DNA from: Nitrososphaerota archaeon
GTDB lineage: Archaea > Thermoproteota > Nitrososphaeria > Nitrososphaerales > Gagatemarchaeaceae
Reading direction: 5' to 3'
NCBI GenBank assembly: GCA_029785375.1
Contig: JAFLZV010000005.1
Coordinates: forward strand, 12,239 to 76,238
DNA length: 64,000 bases
In this document: one piece after another, positions 9,344 through 18,674 of the stretch
How the letters are laid out: the number at the start of each line of letters is the position of its first letter
Position numbering within the stretch: position 1 is the stretch's first letter
Program-made: the position numbers and the translations under genes
Notes under the pieces: model-generated
Database searches by the model: none
Told to the model about the DNA's origin: nothing
What the model saw: the letters and a program-made list of their open reading frames with translations, nothing else

Positions 9344-10202
9344 GGCAGCCCTCGAGAGGGCAGGGGTCGAGGGCGCCGACCGGGTCTCCTCGGGTGTCGA
9401 CGTCGTCGGGGACATCGCGATAGTCAGGCTCGCAGGCTTCTCTGCGCCGGAGAAGCAGAAGATCGCAGGGGCCATCCTGGGGGAGATGAGGAACGTCAGG
9501 GTGGTCCTGGAGCAGGAAGGCGGGATAGAGGGCGAGTTCAGGCTCAGGAAGCTGGCGCACCTCGCAGGCGAACGGAGGACAACCACCGTGCACAGGGAGA
9601 ACGGCTGCGCGTTCAGGGTGGACGTGGCCAAGGCCTACTTCTCGCCACGCCTGTCCACGGAGAGGCTCCGGATCGCGGGGCTTGCCAGACCTGGAGAGCG
9701 GGTGCTGAACATGTTCGCCGGGGTAGGCCCCTTCTCCATAGCGATAGCGAAGGTAGCAGGGGTGAAGGTGACGAGTTGCGAAGTGAACGAGGCTGCCGCC
9801 GAGCTCCACGAAGCGAACGACAGGCTGAACAAGGTCGAGGACCTGGTCACGGTGATCCATGGAGACGCGGCCGAGCTCCCTGACGTCCTGGCGGAGAGGT
9901 TCGACAGGATACTCATGCCCCACCCGTCTGAGTCGCACAGATACCTCCCTGCGGCGCTCAGGCTGGCCAAGGGCGAAGGGACAATCCACTACTACAGACA
10001 CGTCCTAGGCAAGGACGAGGCGGAAGCAGCCGCCGCGCTCCGTGGGGAGCTGAGAGGGCTACTCCCCGAGGGGGCGAGATTCTGCTCAAGGAGGGTGCGC
10101 GAGGTGGGGCCCAGGTGGGTGGAGATGGCGGCCGACATCAGGCTCCCCGGCCACAAGCGAGGTGCTGGCGGCCGGGTGCGACGGCGCCGCGGAGCCGGCT
10201 GA
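9327..10202 (+). CDS. Trm5-like tRNA (guanine-N1) methyltransferase family
   Basis: HRENGCAFRVDVAKAYFSPRLSTER...VLNMFAGVGPFSI...CEVNEAA; overlaps the ABCE1 ORF by 17 bp. Confidence 0.82.
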   Translation: MPRLIRAALERAGVEGADRVSSGVDVVGDIAIVRLAGFSAPEKQKIAGAILGEMRNVRVVLEQEGGIEGEFRLRKLAHLAGERRTTTVHRENGCAFRVDVAKAYFSPRLSTERLRIAGLARPGERVLNMFAGVGPFSIAIAKVAGVKVTSCEVNEAAAELHEANDRLNKVEDLVTVIHGDAAELPDVLAERFDRILMPHPSESHRYLPAALRLAKGEGTIHYYRHVLGKDEAEAAAALRGELRGLLPEGARFCSRRVREVGPRWVEMAADIRLPGHKRGAGGRVRRRRGAG

Positions 10203-10222
10203 TGTCCTCGGCCGCAGGCGGG

Positions 10223-10807
10223 TCATGGACCCAGAGGCCGAGGCCGCCACGCCATTGCGGCCCGGGCGAGGAGTTTGGCGACCCTCACCGGCTCGGGGAC
10301 GGAACCCTGCAGGGTGAATGCATCGAGGACCCCCTTCGCCTCGCCTCCGAGGCCTGCCGTGCGGACGAACACCACGCGGCCTGTCTTTAGCTTCACCCCG
10401 ACCCTTTCGCCTAGCATCCGATACGCCTCCAGCTTCTCGTCAGCGCCTTCGGGGAAGTGGCGCCTTATCGAGCCCTCGATGCCCGCCGTCTCCTTGTAGG
10501 TCAGGCAGATGACCGGGACGCCTGTCCTCGCCGACAGCGTGTCCACGTCGACGATGTTGTAGAGGCTCAGGATGGCCCCGGATACCAGGATGACGTTCAC
10601 ATCGTTCCGGTGGAGCCTCCTGAAGAGCGCGAGGATGGACCTCGTTGCGTCGTCCCCCCCGACCTCGGTCCGCCCCAGTGCTGCCCCGTCTATCACGAAG
10701 TCGCTCCTCATGACGACCCCGGCGAGGACGGACGCCCGCTGGCCCTCCCTGAAGCTCTCTGCCACCCCCAGCGACCTTATCCCTTGCTTGTTGAGGTGGA
10801 GCCTCAT
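10223..10807 (-). CDS. DUF99 family (endonuclease V-like fold) protein
   Basis: N-terminus KQGIRSLGVAESF..., VILVSGAILSLYNIVDVDTLSARTGVPVICLTYKE; typical DUF99. Confidence 0.75.
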   Translation of the reverse strand: MRLHLNKQGIRSLGVAESFREGQRASVLAGVVMRSDFVIDGAALGRTEVGGDDATRSILALFRRLHRNDVNVILVSGAILSLYNIVDVDTLSARTGVPVICLTYKETAGIEGSIRRHFPEGADEKLEAYRMLGERVGVKLKTGRVVFVRTAGLGGEAKGVLDAFTLQGSVPEPVRVAKLLARAAMAWRPRPLGP

Positions 10808-10816
10808 TGGACCGCC

Positions 10817-11605
10817 CTAGTACTCTTCGAACCTGCCTGTCCTCCGCGAGAGCAGCTCGAAGCCGCTGAATAGGCCGAAGCCTGCCAGCATCACGAGCGC
10901 AGCGTCCAGGGCTTCCCACCCCAATATGGGTAGGAGGGTCGTGATGGAGGCGCCGGCTATGGCCATGCGTACCGCCTCCACACCGTAGGTGAGCGGGATC
11001 GCCCAGGACAGTGGTTGGAGCCATATTGGGAGCGCGGAGACGGCGAAGTCGATGCCGCAGAGGAGCATGGTCACGAAGAGGAATATGTTCGCCACTATGA
11101 GGGCGGTCCTCATGTACAGGCCCACAGCGCTGATGAGCAGGCCGAAGGTAGTCATCGCTATGCTGGTCAGGAAGACCACCACGGCGACGCCCAGGAAGTC
11201 TGCCTGGGCGAAGCTGACCCCGAAGACGGTCCCCGCATACAGGAGGCCTGCCCCCGCAATCAGCGAAGAGAGGAGGACCTGGAACCAAGCCCTTCCGATG
11301 AACAGTGCGACCCTGTTGGCCGGGGTGACCATGGTGCTCGGGAGGGTCCCCTGCCACTTGTCCTGGGACGTGATGTTGGCTACGGCGAAGACGGCGGAGA
11401 AGGACATGGACTGGAGGGCGTTGCCTACGACTATGAACTGCGTGACAGAGAGCGGGTATTTCAGGTAGACCGAGAGGAACGCGAAGAAACCCATCTGTGC
11501 TATGGGGGTGATGAATATCTGCATCACCCACATCTCCCAGCTGTCCCAGATGATCAGCCCCTTGCGCCCGAAGAAGAATGCCCCTATGAACACCCTGTAG
11601 GCCAT
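10817..11605 (-). CDS. ABC-2 type transporter permease
   Basis: Polytopic ABC-2 permease pattern; ORF open to 11713 but ATG at about 11605 likelier given the upstream gene end at 11646. Confidence 0.8.
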   Translation of the reverse strand: MAYRVFIGAFFFGRKGLIIWDSWEMWVMQIFITPIAQMGFFAFLSVYLKYPLSVTQFIVVGNALQSMSFSAVFAVANITSQDKWQGTLPSTMVTPANRVALFIGRAWFQVLLSSLIAGAGLLYAGTVFGVSFAQADFLGVAVVVFLTSIAMTTFGLLISAVGLYMRTALIVANIFLFVTMLLCGIDFAVSALPIWLQPLSWAIPLTYGVEAVRMAIAGASITTLLPILGWEALDAALVMLAGFGLFSGFELLSRRTGRFEEY

Positions 11606-11645
11606 CTTGAGCCTCGAGCTCGCGCTCAGGACCCCTCGGCCGCCT

Positions 11646-12488
11646 TCAGTACTCTTCAAGTGTCCCGATCCTCTTGGCGTAGGCCTCGACCCGCTTGAAA
11701 AGGAAGAAAGCAAGTCCGAGGTAGGCGAAGGTCTCGGCCGCCATTATTACCATGTCCTCCCAGTACGTTGTAGGGAGCCCGACGTATCCGGGGAGCGCCG
11801 CGATCCTGATCGCCTCGATCCCCCAGGTCGGGGCCAGCATGAAGGCGAAGGGGAGATAGACTATCGGAAGGAGGATGATGGGGAACATGGTCCCTGTCGC
11901 TATATAGACCGGGATCTCCATGGAGTTGGTGATGAATCCCCCCTTCCTCGACAGCAGGAGGACGGTGGTCAAAAGCAGCCCGAAGGAGGAGAGCGAAAGG
12001 AACGTCGCCACAGAAGCGAGGAAGAAGGCGGCGGGGTTCACAAGGGAGAAGCCCACCCTGAACCAGGCGAGCCCGATCACCAAGATGAAGACGGCGTTGA
12101 GCACCCCCTGCAGGGTATTGAAGAGGACCCTCCCGAGTGCGATCCACGACAGCGGGACGGGCGCAGCCAGAGTCGCCTCCATGGTCCCGTTCCACCTGTC
12201 GAAGCCGATAGAGTTAGCCGACGCGTAGATGGTGGTCCCCCACATCCCCATCAGGCCGGAGCCTAGGACGAGGTAGAGCAGGAAGGAGCTCCCTGAGGTC
12301 TGCCCCTGGAACAGGAAGAACGCCACCATCGTGAAGACGAAGGGGGCGATGATGTTCGGTATCACCCACTGGGGGTCGGCGAAGAAGAGCTTCCGGGTGA
12401 GGAAGATGGACGCCTTCAGGACCTGGGCCTTCTGCGCGAAGTATCCGCTCACCCTCTTCCCCGGCGGGAGGTCGTGCATGGAGACCAT
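11646..12488 (-). CDS. ABC-2 type transporter permease
   Basis: FDRWNGTMEATLAAPVPLSW ABC-2 signature and six hydrophobic segments. Confidence 0.85.
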   Translation of the reverse strand: MVSMHDLPPGKRVSGYFAQKAQVLKASIFLTRKLFFADPQWVIPNIIAPFVFTMVAFFLFQGQTSGSSFLLYLVLGSGLMGMWGTTIYASANSIGFDRWNGTMEATLAAPVPLSWIALGRVLFNTLQGVLNAVFILVIGLAWFRVGFSLVNPAAFFLASVATFLSLSSFGLLLTTVLLLSRKGGFITNSMEIPVYIATGTMFPIILLPIVYLPFAFMLAPTWGIEAIRIAALPGYVGLPTTYWEDMVIMAAETFAYLGLAFFLFKRVEAYAKRIGTLEEY

Positions 12489-12489
12489 C

Positions 12490-13605
<1,116 letters not shown>

Positions 13606-13637
13606 CCTTTTATCGCTCCGGACTGTAGGGGCCAAAG

Positions 13638-14042
13638 TTGGCTAAGATACACTCACTCAAGGCGGGGTCGCAAATCCACGAAGGCGTGCTGGCCGCTGCG
13701 GCCGAGGACGGGGCCTCCACCGCGTTGGTGACCGGCCTTGGCGGGGTCCGTGAGGTCAGGCTGGCGTACTACGACCGTGCGGCGAAGAAGTACGAGGAAA
13801 GGACGTTCCAAGAGCAGTTGGAGCTCACCAGCCTGGTGGGGAACGTGGCGATGAAGGACGGGGCCCTCTTCCTGCACGCCCACGGCACCTTCGCGAGGAG
13901 GGACTACACCGTCATCGGCGGGCATGTCGTGTCCGGGGTGGTCTCCCCGTTGCTGGAGTTCGTGCTCACCCCCGCTGGGAACGCTGCGGTGCGGGAACTG
14001 GACGAGTCACTCGGTCTCTACACGATTAGAAATCCTCCCTGA
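13638..14042 (+). CDS. PPC/DUF296 domain protein
   Basis: GSQIHEGVLAAAAEDGASTALVTGLGGVREVRLAYYD...LHAHGTFARRDYTVIGGHVVSGVVS. Confidence 0.8.
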   Translation: MAKIHSLKAGSQIHEGVLAAAAEDGASTALVTGLGGVREVRLAYYDRAAKKYEERTFQEQLELTSLVGNVAMKDGALFLHAHGTFARRDYTVIGGHVVSGVVSPLLEFVLTPAGNAAVRELDESLGLYTIRNPP

Positions 14043-14240
14043 GGGGCTGACGCCGCCACCGGACTGTCGGGGGACAGGCCGCCGCCATGCAACGTGTTTA
14101 AGAGCAGACAGGCACCCGCACGCGACGCCCTCGATGACTGAACAGAGTTACGGGATTAGGTCAAGATGACCTGAAGGCATTAGGCTGAGAGGGCGATCTA
14201 CTCCGAGGGGGGCTCACCCGAGGGCATGCGCCCTGACGCC

Positions 14241-15176
14241 TCACCGCACGGCCAGCGGGAGGTCGAGGATGGTGATCAGCCCTGCCGGGGCTCTGCCGAC
14301 CCGCTCGACGGCGTGGACTACCATCGCGACGGTCGCAGACTCCGTGAACACGCCCTTCTCGAACCGCACCTTGATCACCGGGTCGCCGCTGACCTCTATG
14401 ACGTCGAAGTCTGCCGAGGTGGTCGTCATTTCGAGGTCGAGGCGGATTACACAGTCCCCTGCCCTCCCCTCGGCGAACTGCCTCACCCCCATCACGTAGT
14501 CCTCCGACCCCAGCACCGGGAACGTCCCCTCCCTGGCCCCTTCTAGGTCCCTCCCGAGCGACAGGGCTACGAGGTGGGCGGACTCTGTGAGCCCGATGTG
14601 GCCGAGCCTCCCTTCGGCGAGCTCCCTGTCGAACTTGGCGCGTCCGAGGCCGACCCCTGCCCTCCTCTGCAAGGCCTGGCGCCTCTTGGAGAGGTCGACG
14701 CTGTGTACCACGTGAATCCGCGAAGGGCTCTTGGACGCAGAGGCTATGACCGCAGGGACCCAGTCCATGACGAAACCCGGGTTCACCCCAACTCCGACCA
14801 ATGTGACCCCCTTCTCCTTCGCGATGGCGTCGAGCCTCCCCGCGTCGTCGCTGCCGGCGTGGACGGGGTAGACCATCTCCTCGGCGTCGGTGACCACGTC
14901 GAGCCCTGCCGAAAGAAGGTGGGCTATGTCCCCGGCCACGTCCTCCACCCGCGACCGGGCCGCGAAGACCGCCACCTCCGCTTCGGCGAGGGGGGCGGAC
15001 TGCACCGACTGATGGACCCGCACCCCGAGCGGGAGGCCCGTGAGCTCGGCGACCGTCTTCCCCGCCTTGACAGCGTCTGCGTCGATCACCCCTACCACAG
15101 CGTGCCCCCTTTCGAGTAGGTGCTTTAGAATCTCGGTCCCCATGGCGCCCAGTCCGCAGAGGACGACCTTGGCCAA
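14241..15176 (-). CDS. NAD(P)-dependent dehydrogenase of the DapB / 2,4-diaminopentanoate dehydrogenase type
   Basis: KVVLCGLGAMGTEILKHLLERGHAVVGVIDAD Rossmann start and GVGVNPGFVMDWVP signature; TTG start about 15176 assumed. Confidence 0.72.
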   Translation of the reverse strand: MAKVVLCGLGAMGTEILKHLLERGHAVVGVIDADAVKAGKTVAELTGLPLGVRVHQSVQSAPLAEAEVAVFAARSRVEDVAGDIAHLLSAGLDVVTDAEEMVYPVHAGSDDAGRLDAIAKEKGVTLVGVGVNPGFVMDWVPAVIASASKSPSRIHVVHSVDLSKRRQALQRRAGVGLGRAKFDRELAEGRLGHIGLTESAHLVALSLGRDLEGAREGTFPVLGSEDYVMGVRQFAEGRAGDCVIRLDLEMTTTSADFDVIEVSGDPVIKVRFEKGVFTESATVAMVVHAVERVGRAPAGLITILDLPLAVR

Positions 15177-15233
15177 GGACCCCAGGGGGGCCCCGGCGTT
15201 TAATAATAGATTCCTGAGCTCCGCCGAGGGGCT

Positions 15234-16133
15234 TTGACATACTCCATAGTCGCGCGAGACGGGAAGACGGGGGAGATGGGGGTGGCTGTGCAGTCGCACT
15301 ATTTCTCAGTAGGTTCCGCCGTCCCCTGGGCAAGGGCAGGGGTGGGGGCCGTGGCCACCCAGGCGACACTAGACGTCCGATACGGGCCTCTTGGCCTCGA
15401 GCTGATGGCTGCGGGGACGACCGCGAAGACCGCGTTGGGGGCACTCCTTGGGGCGGACAGCAAGCCGGAAGTGAGGCAGGTGGCCATGGTGGATGCCAGT
15501 GGCCAGGCCGCCGCCCATACAGGGGAGAAGTGCATCCCTTGCGCGGGCCACGCGACAGGGGATGGTTTCAGCTGCCAGGGGAACATAATGACGAGCGACA
15601 GGGTCTGGGGGGCGATGAAGAGGGCGTTCGAGGAGGGGGAAGGGTCACCCCTCCCTGAGAGGCTCCTCGGCGCCTTGGACGCCGCCCAGGAAGAAGGGGG
15701 TGACCTGAGGGGGAGGCAGTCTGCCGCCCTCGTCGTCGTTGGACGCGAGCCCAAGCCGAACTACTGGGAGGGGAGGCTGTTCGACCTCAGGGTCGAGGAC
15801 CACCCGGAGCCCCTGGTCGAGCTGCGGCGCCTCCTGAGGTATCAGCGGGGGTACAGATGGGTGGACAAGGGTGACGACTTCATCAGCTCCAACAGGCTGG
15901 AGGACGCCTTGGACGCCTACTCCAAGGGGATGGAGCTGGTCCCGGAGGAACTTGAGCTGAAGTACTGGGTGGCCATCGGGCTGCTAAGCTCCGGGAGGGA
16001 CAGGCGACGCGGCCTCAGGATGCTGAAGGAGGTGTGCTCGAAGGACCGTAACTGGGTGAAGGTGACAGAAGGCTTGGTGAAGGTCGGTCAGCCGAAGCTC
16101 GAGCCGTCGGTCCTCAGGGACGTACGCGGGTGA
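15234..16133 (+). CDS. DUF1028 (Ntn-hydrolase-like) protein with TPR-like C-terminal tail
   Basis: TYSIVARDGKTGEMGVAVQSHYFSVGSAVPWARAGVGAVATQA...YGPLGLELM; tail DKGDDFISSNRLEDALDAYSKGMELVPEELELKYW resembles TPR. Confidence 0.88.
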   Translation: MTYSIVARDGKTGEMGVAVQSHYFSVGSAVPWARAGVGAVATQATLDVRYGPLGLELMAAGTTAKTALGALLGADSKPEVRQVAMVDASGQAAAHTGEKCIPCAGHATGDGFSCQGNIMTSDRVWGAMKRAFEEGEGSPLPERLLGALDAAQEEGGDLRGRQSAALVVVGREPKPNYWEGRLFDLRVEDHPEPLVELRRLLRYQRGYRWVDKGDDFISSNRLEDALDAYSKGMELVPEELELKYWVAIGLLSSGRDRRRGLRMLKEVCSKDRNWVKVTEGLVKVGQPKLEPSVLRDVRG

Positions 16134-16821
16134 AGTCGTTCCCATCGAACCGTCGTATCCCCTCGAGTATGCCGTGGAGGCGCCGCGAGTATGCGCTCCC
16201 GTCCGACAGGTCGGTCACCGAGACGCCCCCGTGGCTGAGGTTGGCGTGTATTATCCTCCTGTCTCCAAGATAGATGGCCACGTGGCCGGTGAAGAAGACC
16301 AGGTCCCCCCTCCTGGCGGCGTCGAAGCCGTCGACGGTCTCCCCGGCGTCCCTCTGCCAGTCCGCGTTCCTAGGGAGCTCGATGCAGGAGTACCGGAACA
16401 GCCTCTGGGTGAACCCGGAGCAGTCGTAGCCGAAGTCCGAAGTCCCCCCCCAGAGGTAGGGCACCCCCAGGAATCGCTTGGACAGGGCCACCGGGTCCGC
16501 CGTCCTGTGGACCGGGACGAGGAGCTTCCGCGGGACCTCGAACCGCCTGGCATCTTTCTCGCTCAGATAAGACCCGAAGGGGAACAGGATGCCATCGGCC
16601 TGGTGCCTGCCGGCGAGCTTGAAGGCCCTGTCTCCGTCCAGGTCATCGACCAGGGACTTCTGGATGTACCCTTCGTACCTGTCCCTCCCCTTGGCCCTGT
16701 AGTAGCCATCCTTGGAACCCAGGACGCGGACCTCCTCCCCGTAGACCAGCTGCGATATCCGCTCAGACCTGAACTTCGGCTCGGATCTCATGTCCGCGAC
16801 GCCGAAGGCGACCCCCTTCAC
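16114..16821 (-). CDS. SH3b + NlpC/P60 (C40) cysteine peptidase, YkfC-like, no signal peptide
   Basis: SH3-like MRSEPKFRSERISQLVYGEEVRVLGSKDGYYRAKGRD.YEGYI; catalytic FGYDCSGF, TGHVAIYLG, IIHANL; GTG start at 16821 assumed (ORF open to 16923). Confidence 0.88.
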   Translation of the reverse strand: MKGVAFGVADMRSEPKFRSERISQLVYGEEVRVLGSKDGYYRAKGRDRYEGYIQKSLVDDLDGDRAFKLAGRHQADGILFPFGSYLSEKDARRFEVPRKLLVPVHRTADPVALSKRFLGVPYLWGGTSDFGYDCSGFTQRLFRYSCIELPRNADWQRDAGETVDGFDAARRGDLVFFTGHVAIYLGDRRIIHANLSHGGVSVTDLSDGSAYSRRLHGILEGIRRFDGNDFTRVRP

Positions 16822-16929
16822 GCAGCCTTCGTCCTCATGCGCGGCTTTAACCGTTAGCAGGATGGGCAACGGAGAAATAGACACGGACCCGGCTGGGGGT
16901 GAGTGGTCCACAGGCGGCCGCATCTGTCC

Positions 16930-18171
16930 ATGGGGAGGAACTCGCTGAAGATAGGCGGGGTCGACTCCAAGTCGCTGGCTGAGAGGTATGGGACGCCGGT
17001 CTATGTCACAGACCTCGGAAGGGTGGCCGACAGGTTCGAAGAGGCGAAGGCCGCCCTCACTGCGAGGTACCCGGACGTCCTGATGGCCTTCGCTTACAAG
17101 TCAAACTCGACCCTCCAGGTCGTCAGGGCACTGGCGGGGAGAGGGGCCGGCGCGACCATAGTGTCTGTAGCGGGGGTTGAGCTCGCGCGGAGGGCGGGGG
17201 TGGCCCCCAGGGACATGGTGTTCGACGGTCCAAGCAAGTCGAAGGAGGAGCTCGCCGCAGCCATTACGGCGGGAGTGGGGATGATCAACGCAGAGTCGGT
17301 GCAAGAGGCAAGGGACGTCGATGCCCTCTGCCGCTCCCTGGGCGTCAGGGAGGTGCGCATCGGGTTCAGGGTGAACTTCGACATACGGGCGGAGACGCAT
17401 GCAGGGCTCGCCACGGGGGGGAGGGAGCACAAGTTCGGGGTCGCCAGGAGTGAGGTGGTCCAGTTCTGCAGGAGAGAAGCGCAGAAGCTCAGGTCAGCCA
17501 GGGTCGCCGGGCTCCACTCGCACGTCGGATCCCAGATCGCTGACCCGGAGGTCTTCCGGAGGGAGACCGAGGAGATGGTGAGCCTAGCTGTCGAGCTGAG
17601 GGAGTACGGGACAGAAGTGGCGGAGCTCAACCTCGGGGGCGGGCTCGGCTTCCCATACCGCAAAGCGGACAAGGAGCTATCCATTGGCGACTACGCCGAG
17701 GCAACCGCGGGGTCGTTCGCAAGGTCGCGCTGGTCTGGGAGGGCCAGGCTCGTCTTCGAGCTCGGGAGGTGGATTGTAGCAGACTCCACGGTGCTCCTCA
17801 CCAGGGTGAACTACGTGAAGCCTGCGGGGAGGGTCCGCTGGGCCCTCGTCGATGCTGGGATGAACGACTTCATCAGGCCGGCCCTGTACGGCGCCTACCA
17901 CGAAATCGTCCCGGCCTGGACTTCTTCTGCCGGGAGGTCGGCAGGGAGGTACGATGTCGCCGGCCCGGTGTGCGAGAGCACAGACGTGTTCGGGAGGGGG
18001 AGGCGCCTCGGGGTCAGACTGTCCCAGGGGGACCTCCTGGCGATCCTCGACGCAGGAGCGTACGGCTCTTCGATGTCAAGCACTTACAACATGAGGCCCC
18101 TCACGGCGGTCGCGACCGTTGAAGACGGGAAGAGCGCCCTCGCAGCCCCCCGCGGGGCCTCGTCCGAGTGA
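16930..18171 (+). CDS. lysA: Diaminopimelate decarboxylase (PLP fold III)
   Basis: MAFAYKSNST PLP-lysine motif, SHVGSQI, LNLGGGLGFPY, GPVCESTDVFG; LysA family. Confidence 0.88.
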   Translation: MGRNSLKIGGVDSKSLAERYGTPVYVTDLGRVADRFEEAKAALTARYPDVLMAFAYKSNSTLQVVRALAGRGAGATIVSVAGVELARRAGVAPRDMVFDGPSKSKEELAAAITAGVGMINAESVQEARDVDALCRSLGVREVRIGFRVNFDIRAETHAGLATGGREHKFGVARSEVVQFCRREAQKLRSARVAGLHSHVGSQIADPEVFRRETEEMVSLAVELREYGTEVAELNLGGGLGFPYRKADKELSIGDYAEATAGSFARSRWSGRARLVFELGRWIVADSTVLLTRVNYVKPAGRVRWALVDAGMNDFIRPALYGAYHEIVPAWTSSAGRSAGRYDVAGPVCESTDVFGRGRRLGVRLSQGDLLAILDAGAYGSSMSSTYNMRPLTAVATVEDGKSALAAPRGASSE

Positions 18172-18176
18172 GGAGG

Positions 18177-18566
18177 CTAGACCTTCCCAGACACTTCGAA
18201 GTGGGTGACGCTGGGCTCGAGCTCGGCGAGGTATTCGCTGTCCCTCCTAAAGTATTTCGCCTTCCTGATGTCGGTTCCTGCGAACCTCCTGATCGACTCT
18301 TCAGAGTCCCATAGGGAGACGAGCAGGAACTCCGTATTGTCCCCCACGTCCCGGGTGAAGAGCCAGGCGCCGCGGTTCCCCTTTGTCTTCCTGATCTCCA
18401 TCATGCTAGTCACGCCCACGTAGTGGATGAACTCAGAGCGCTTCGTCTTCGGGGTGACGCCGTGCCAGACCCTGGCGATTGAAGGGACCCCTCCATCTTC
18501 GCTTGCAATGGTCTTCACAGTTCGTTTCGGCCCTCGGCCTGCGTCGAGCTTCCCCGGCAATGGCAA
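18177..18566 (-). CDS. Antibiotic biosynthesis monooxygenase (ABM)-like protein
   Basis: ARVWHGVTPKTKRSEFIHYV...NTEFLLVSLWDSEESIRRFAGTDIRKAKYFRRDSEYL. Confidence 0.7.
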   Translation of the reverse strand: MPLPGKLDAGRGPKRTVKTIASEDGGVPSIARVWHGVTPKTKRSEFIHYVGVTSMMEIRKTKGNRGAWLFTRDVGDNTEFLLVSLWDSEESIRRFAGTDIRKAKYFRRDSEYLAELEPSVTHFEVSGKV

Positions 18567-18586
18567 AGACGCACGTTTGGGTAGTG

Positions 18587-18595
18587 ATATATTTT
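18587..18595 (-). promoter_or_regulatory. TATA box for the ABM-like gene
   Basis: AAAATATAT about 25 bp upstream of TTG at 18566, suggesting a leaderless transcript. Confidence 0.45.
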
Positions 18596-18674
18596 CTTAC
18601 CTGTCGGGTGCGGAGGCTCCGCTGCGGTCTGAAAAAACAGGAGAGGGGTCCCAGACCTTTCGGTCCAGGACTAC

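Noticed and set aside
14125-14190. Possible C/D-box sRNA (GATGA ... AGATGA ... CTGA)
   Set aside because: C boxes do not match RUGAUGA, the D' box is missing and spacing is wrong; likely chance.
14161-15444. 427-aa minus ORF (PPTRSSRSSPQPSARGQEARIG...)
   Set aside because: Out-of-frame shadow of the DapB-like gene, Arg/Gly/Pro-rich low-complexity translation.
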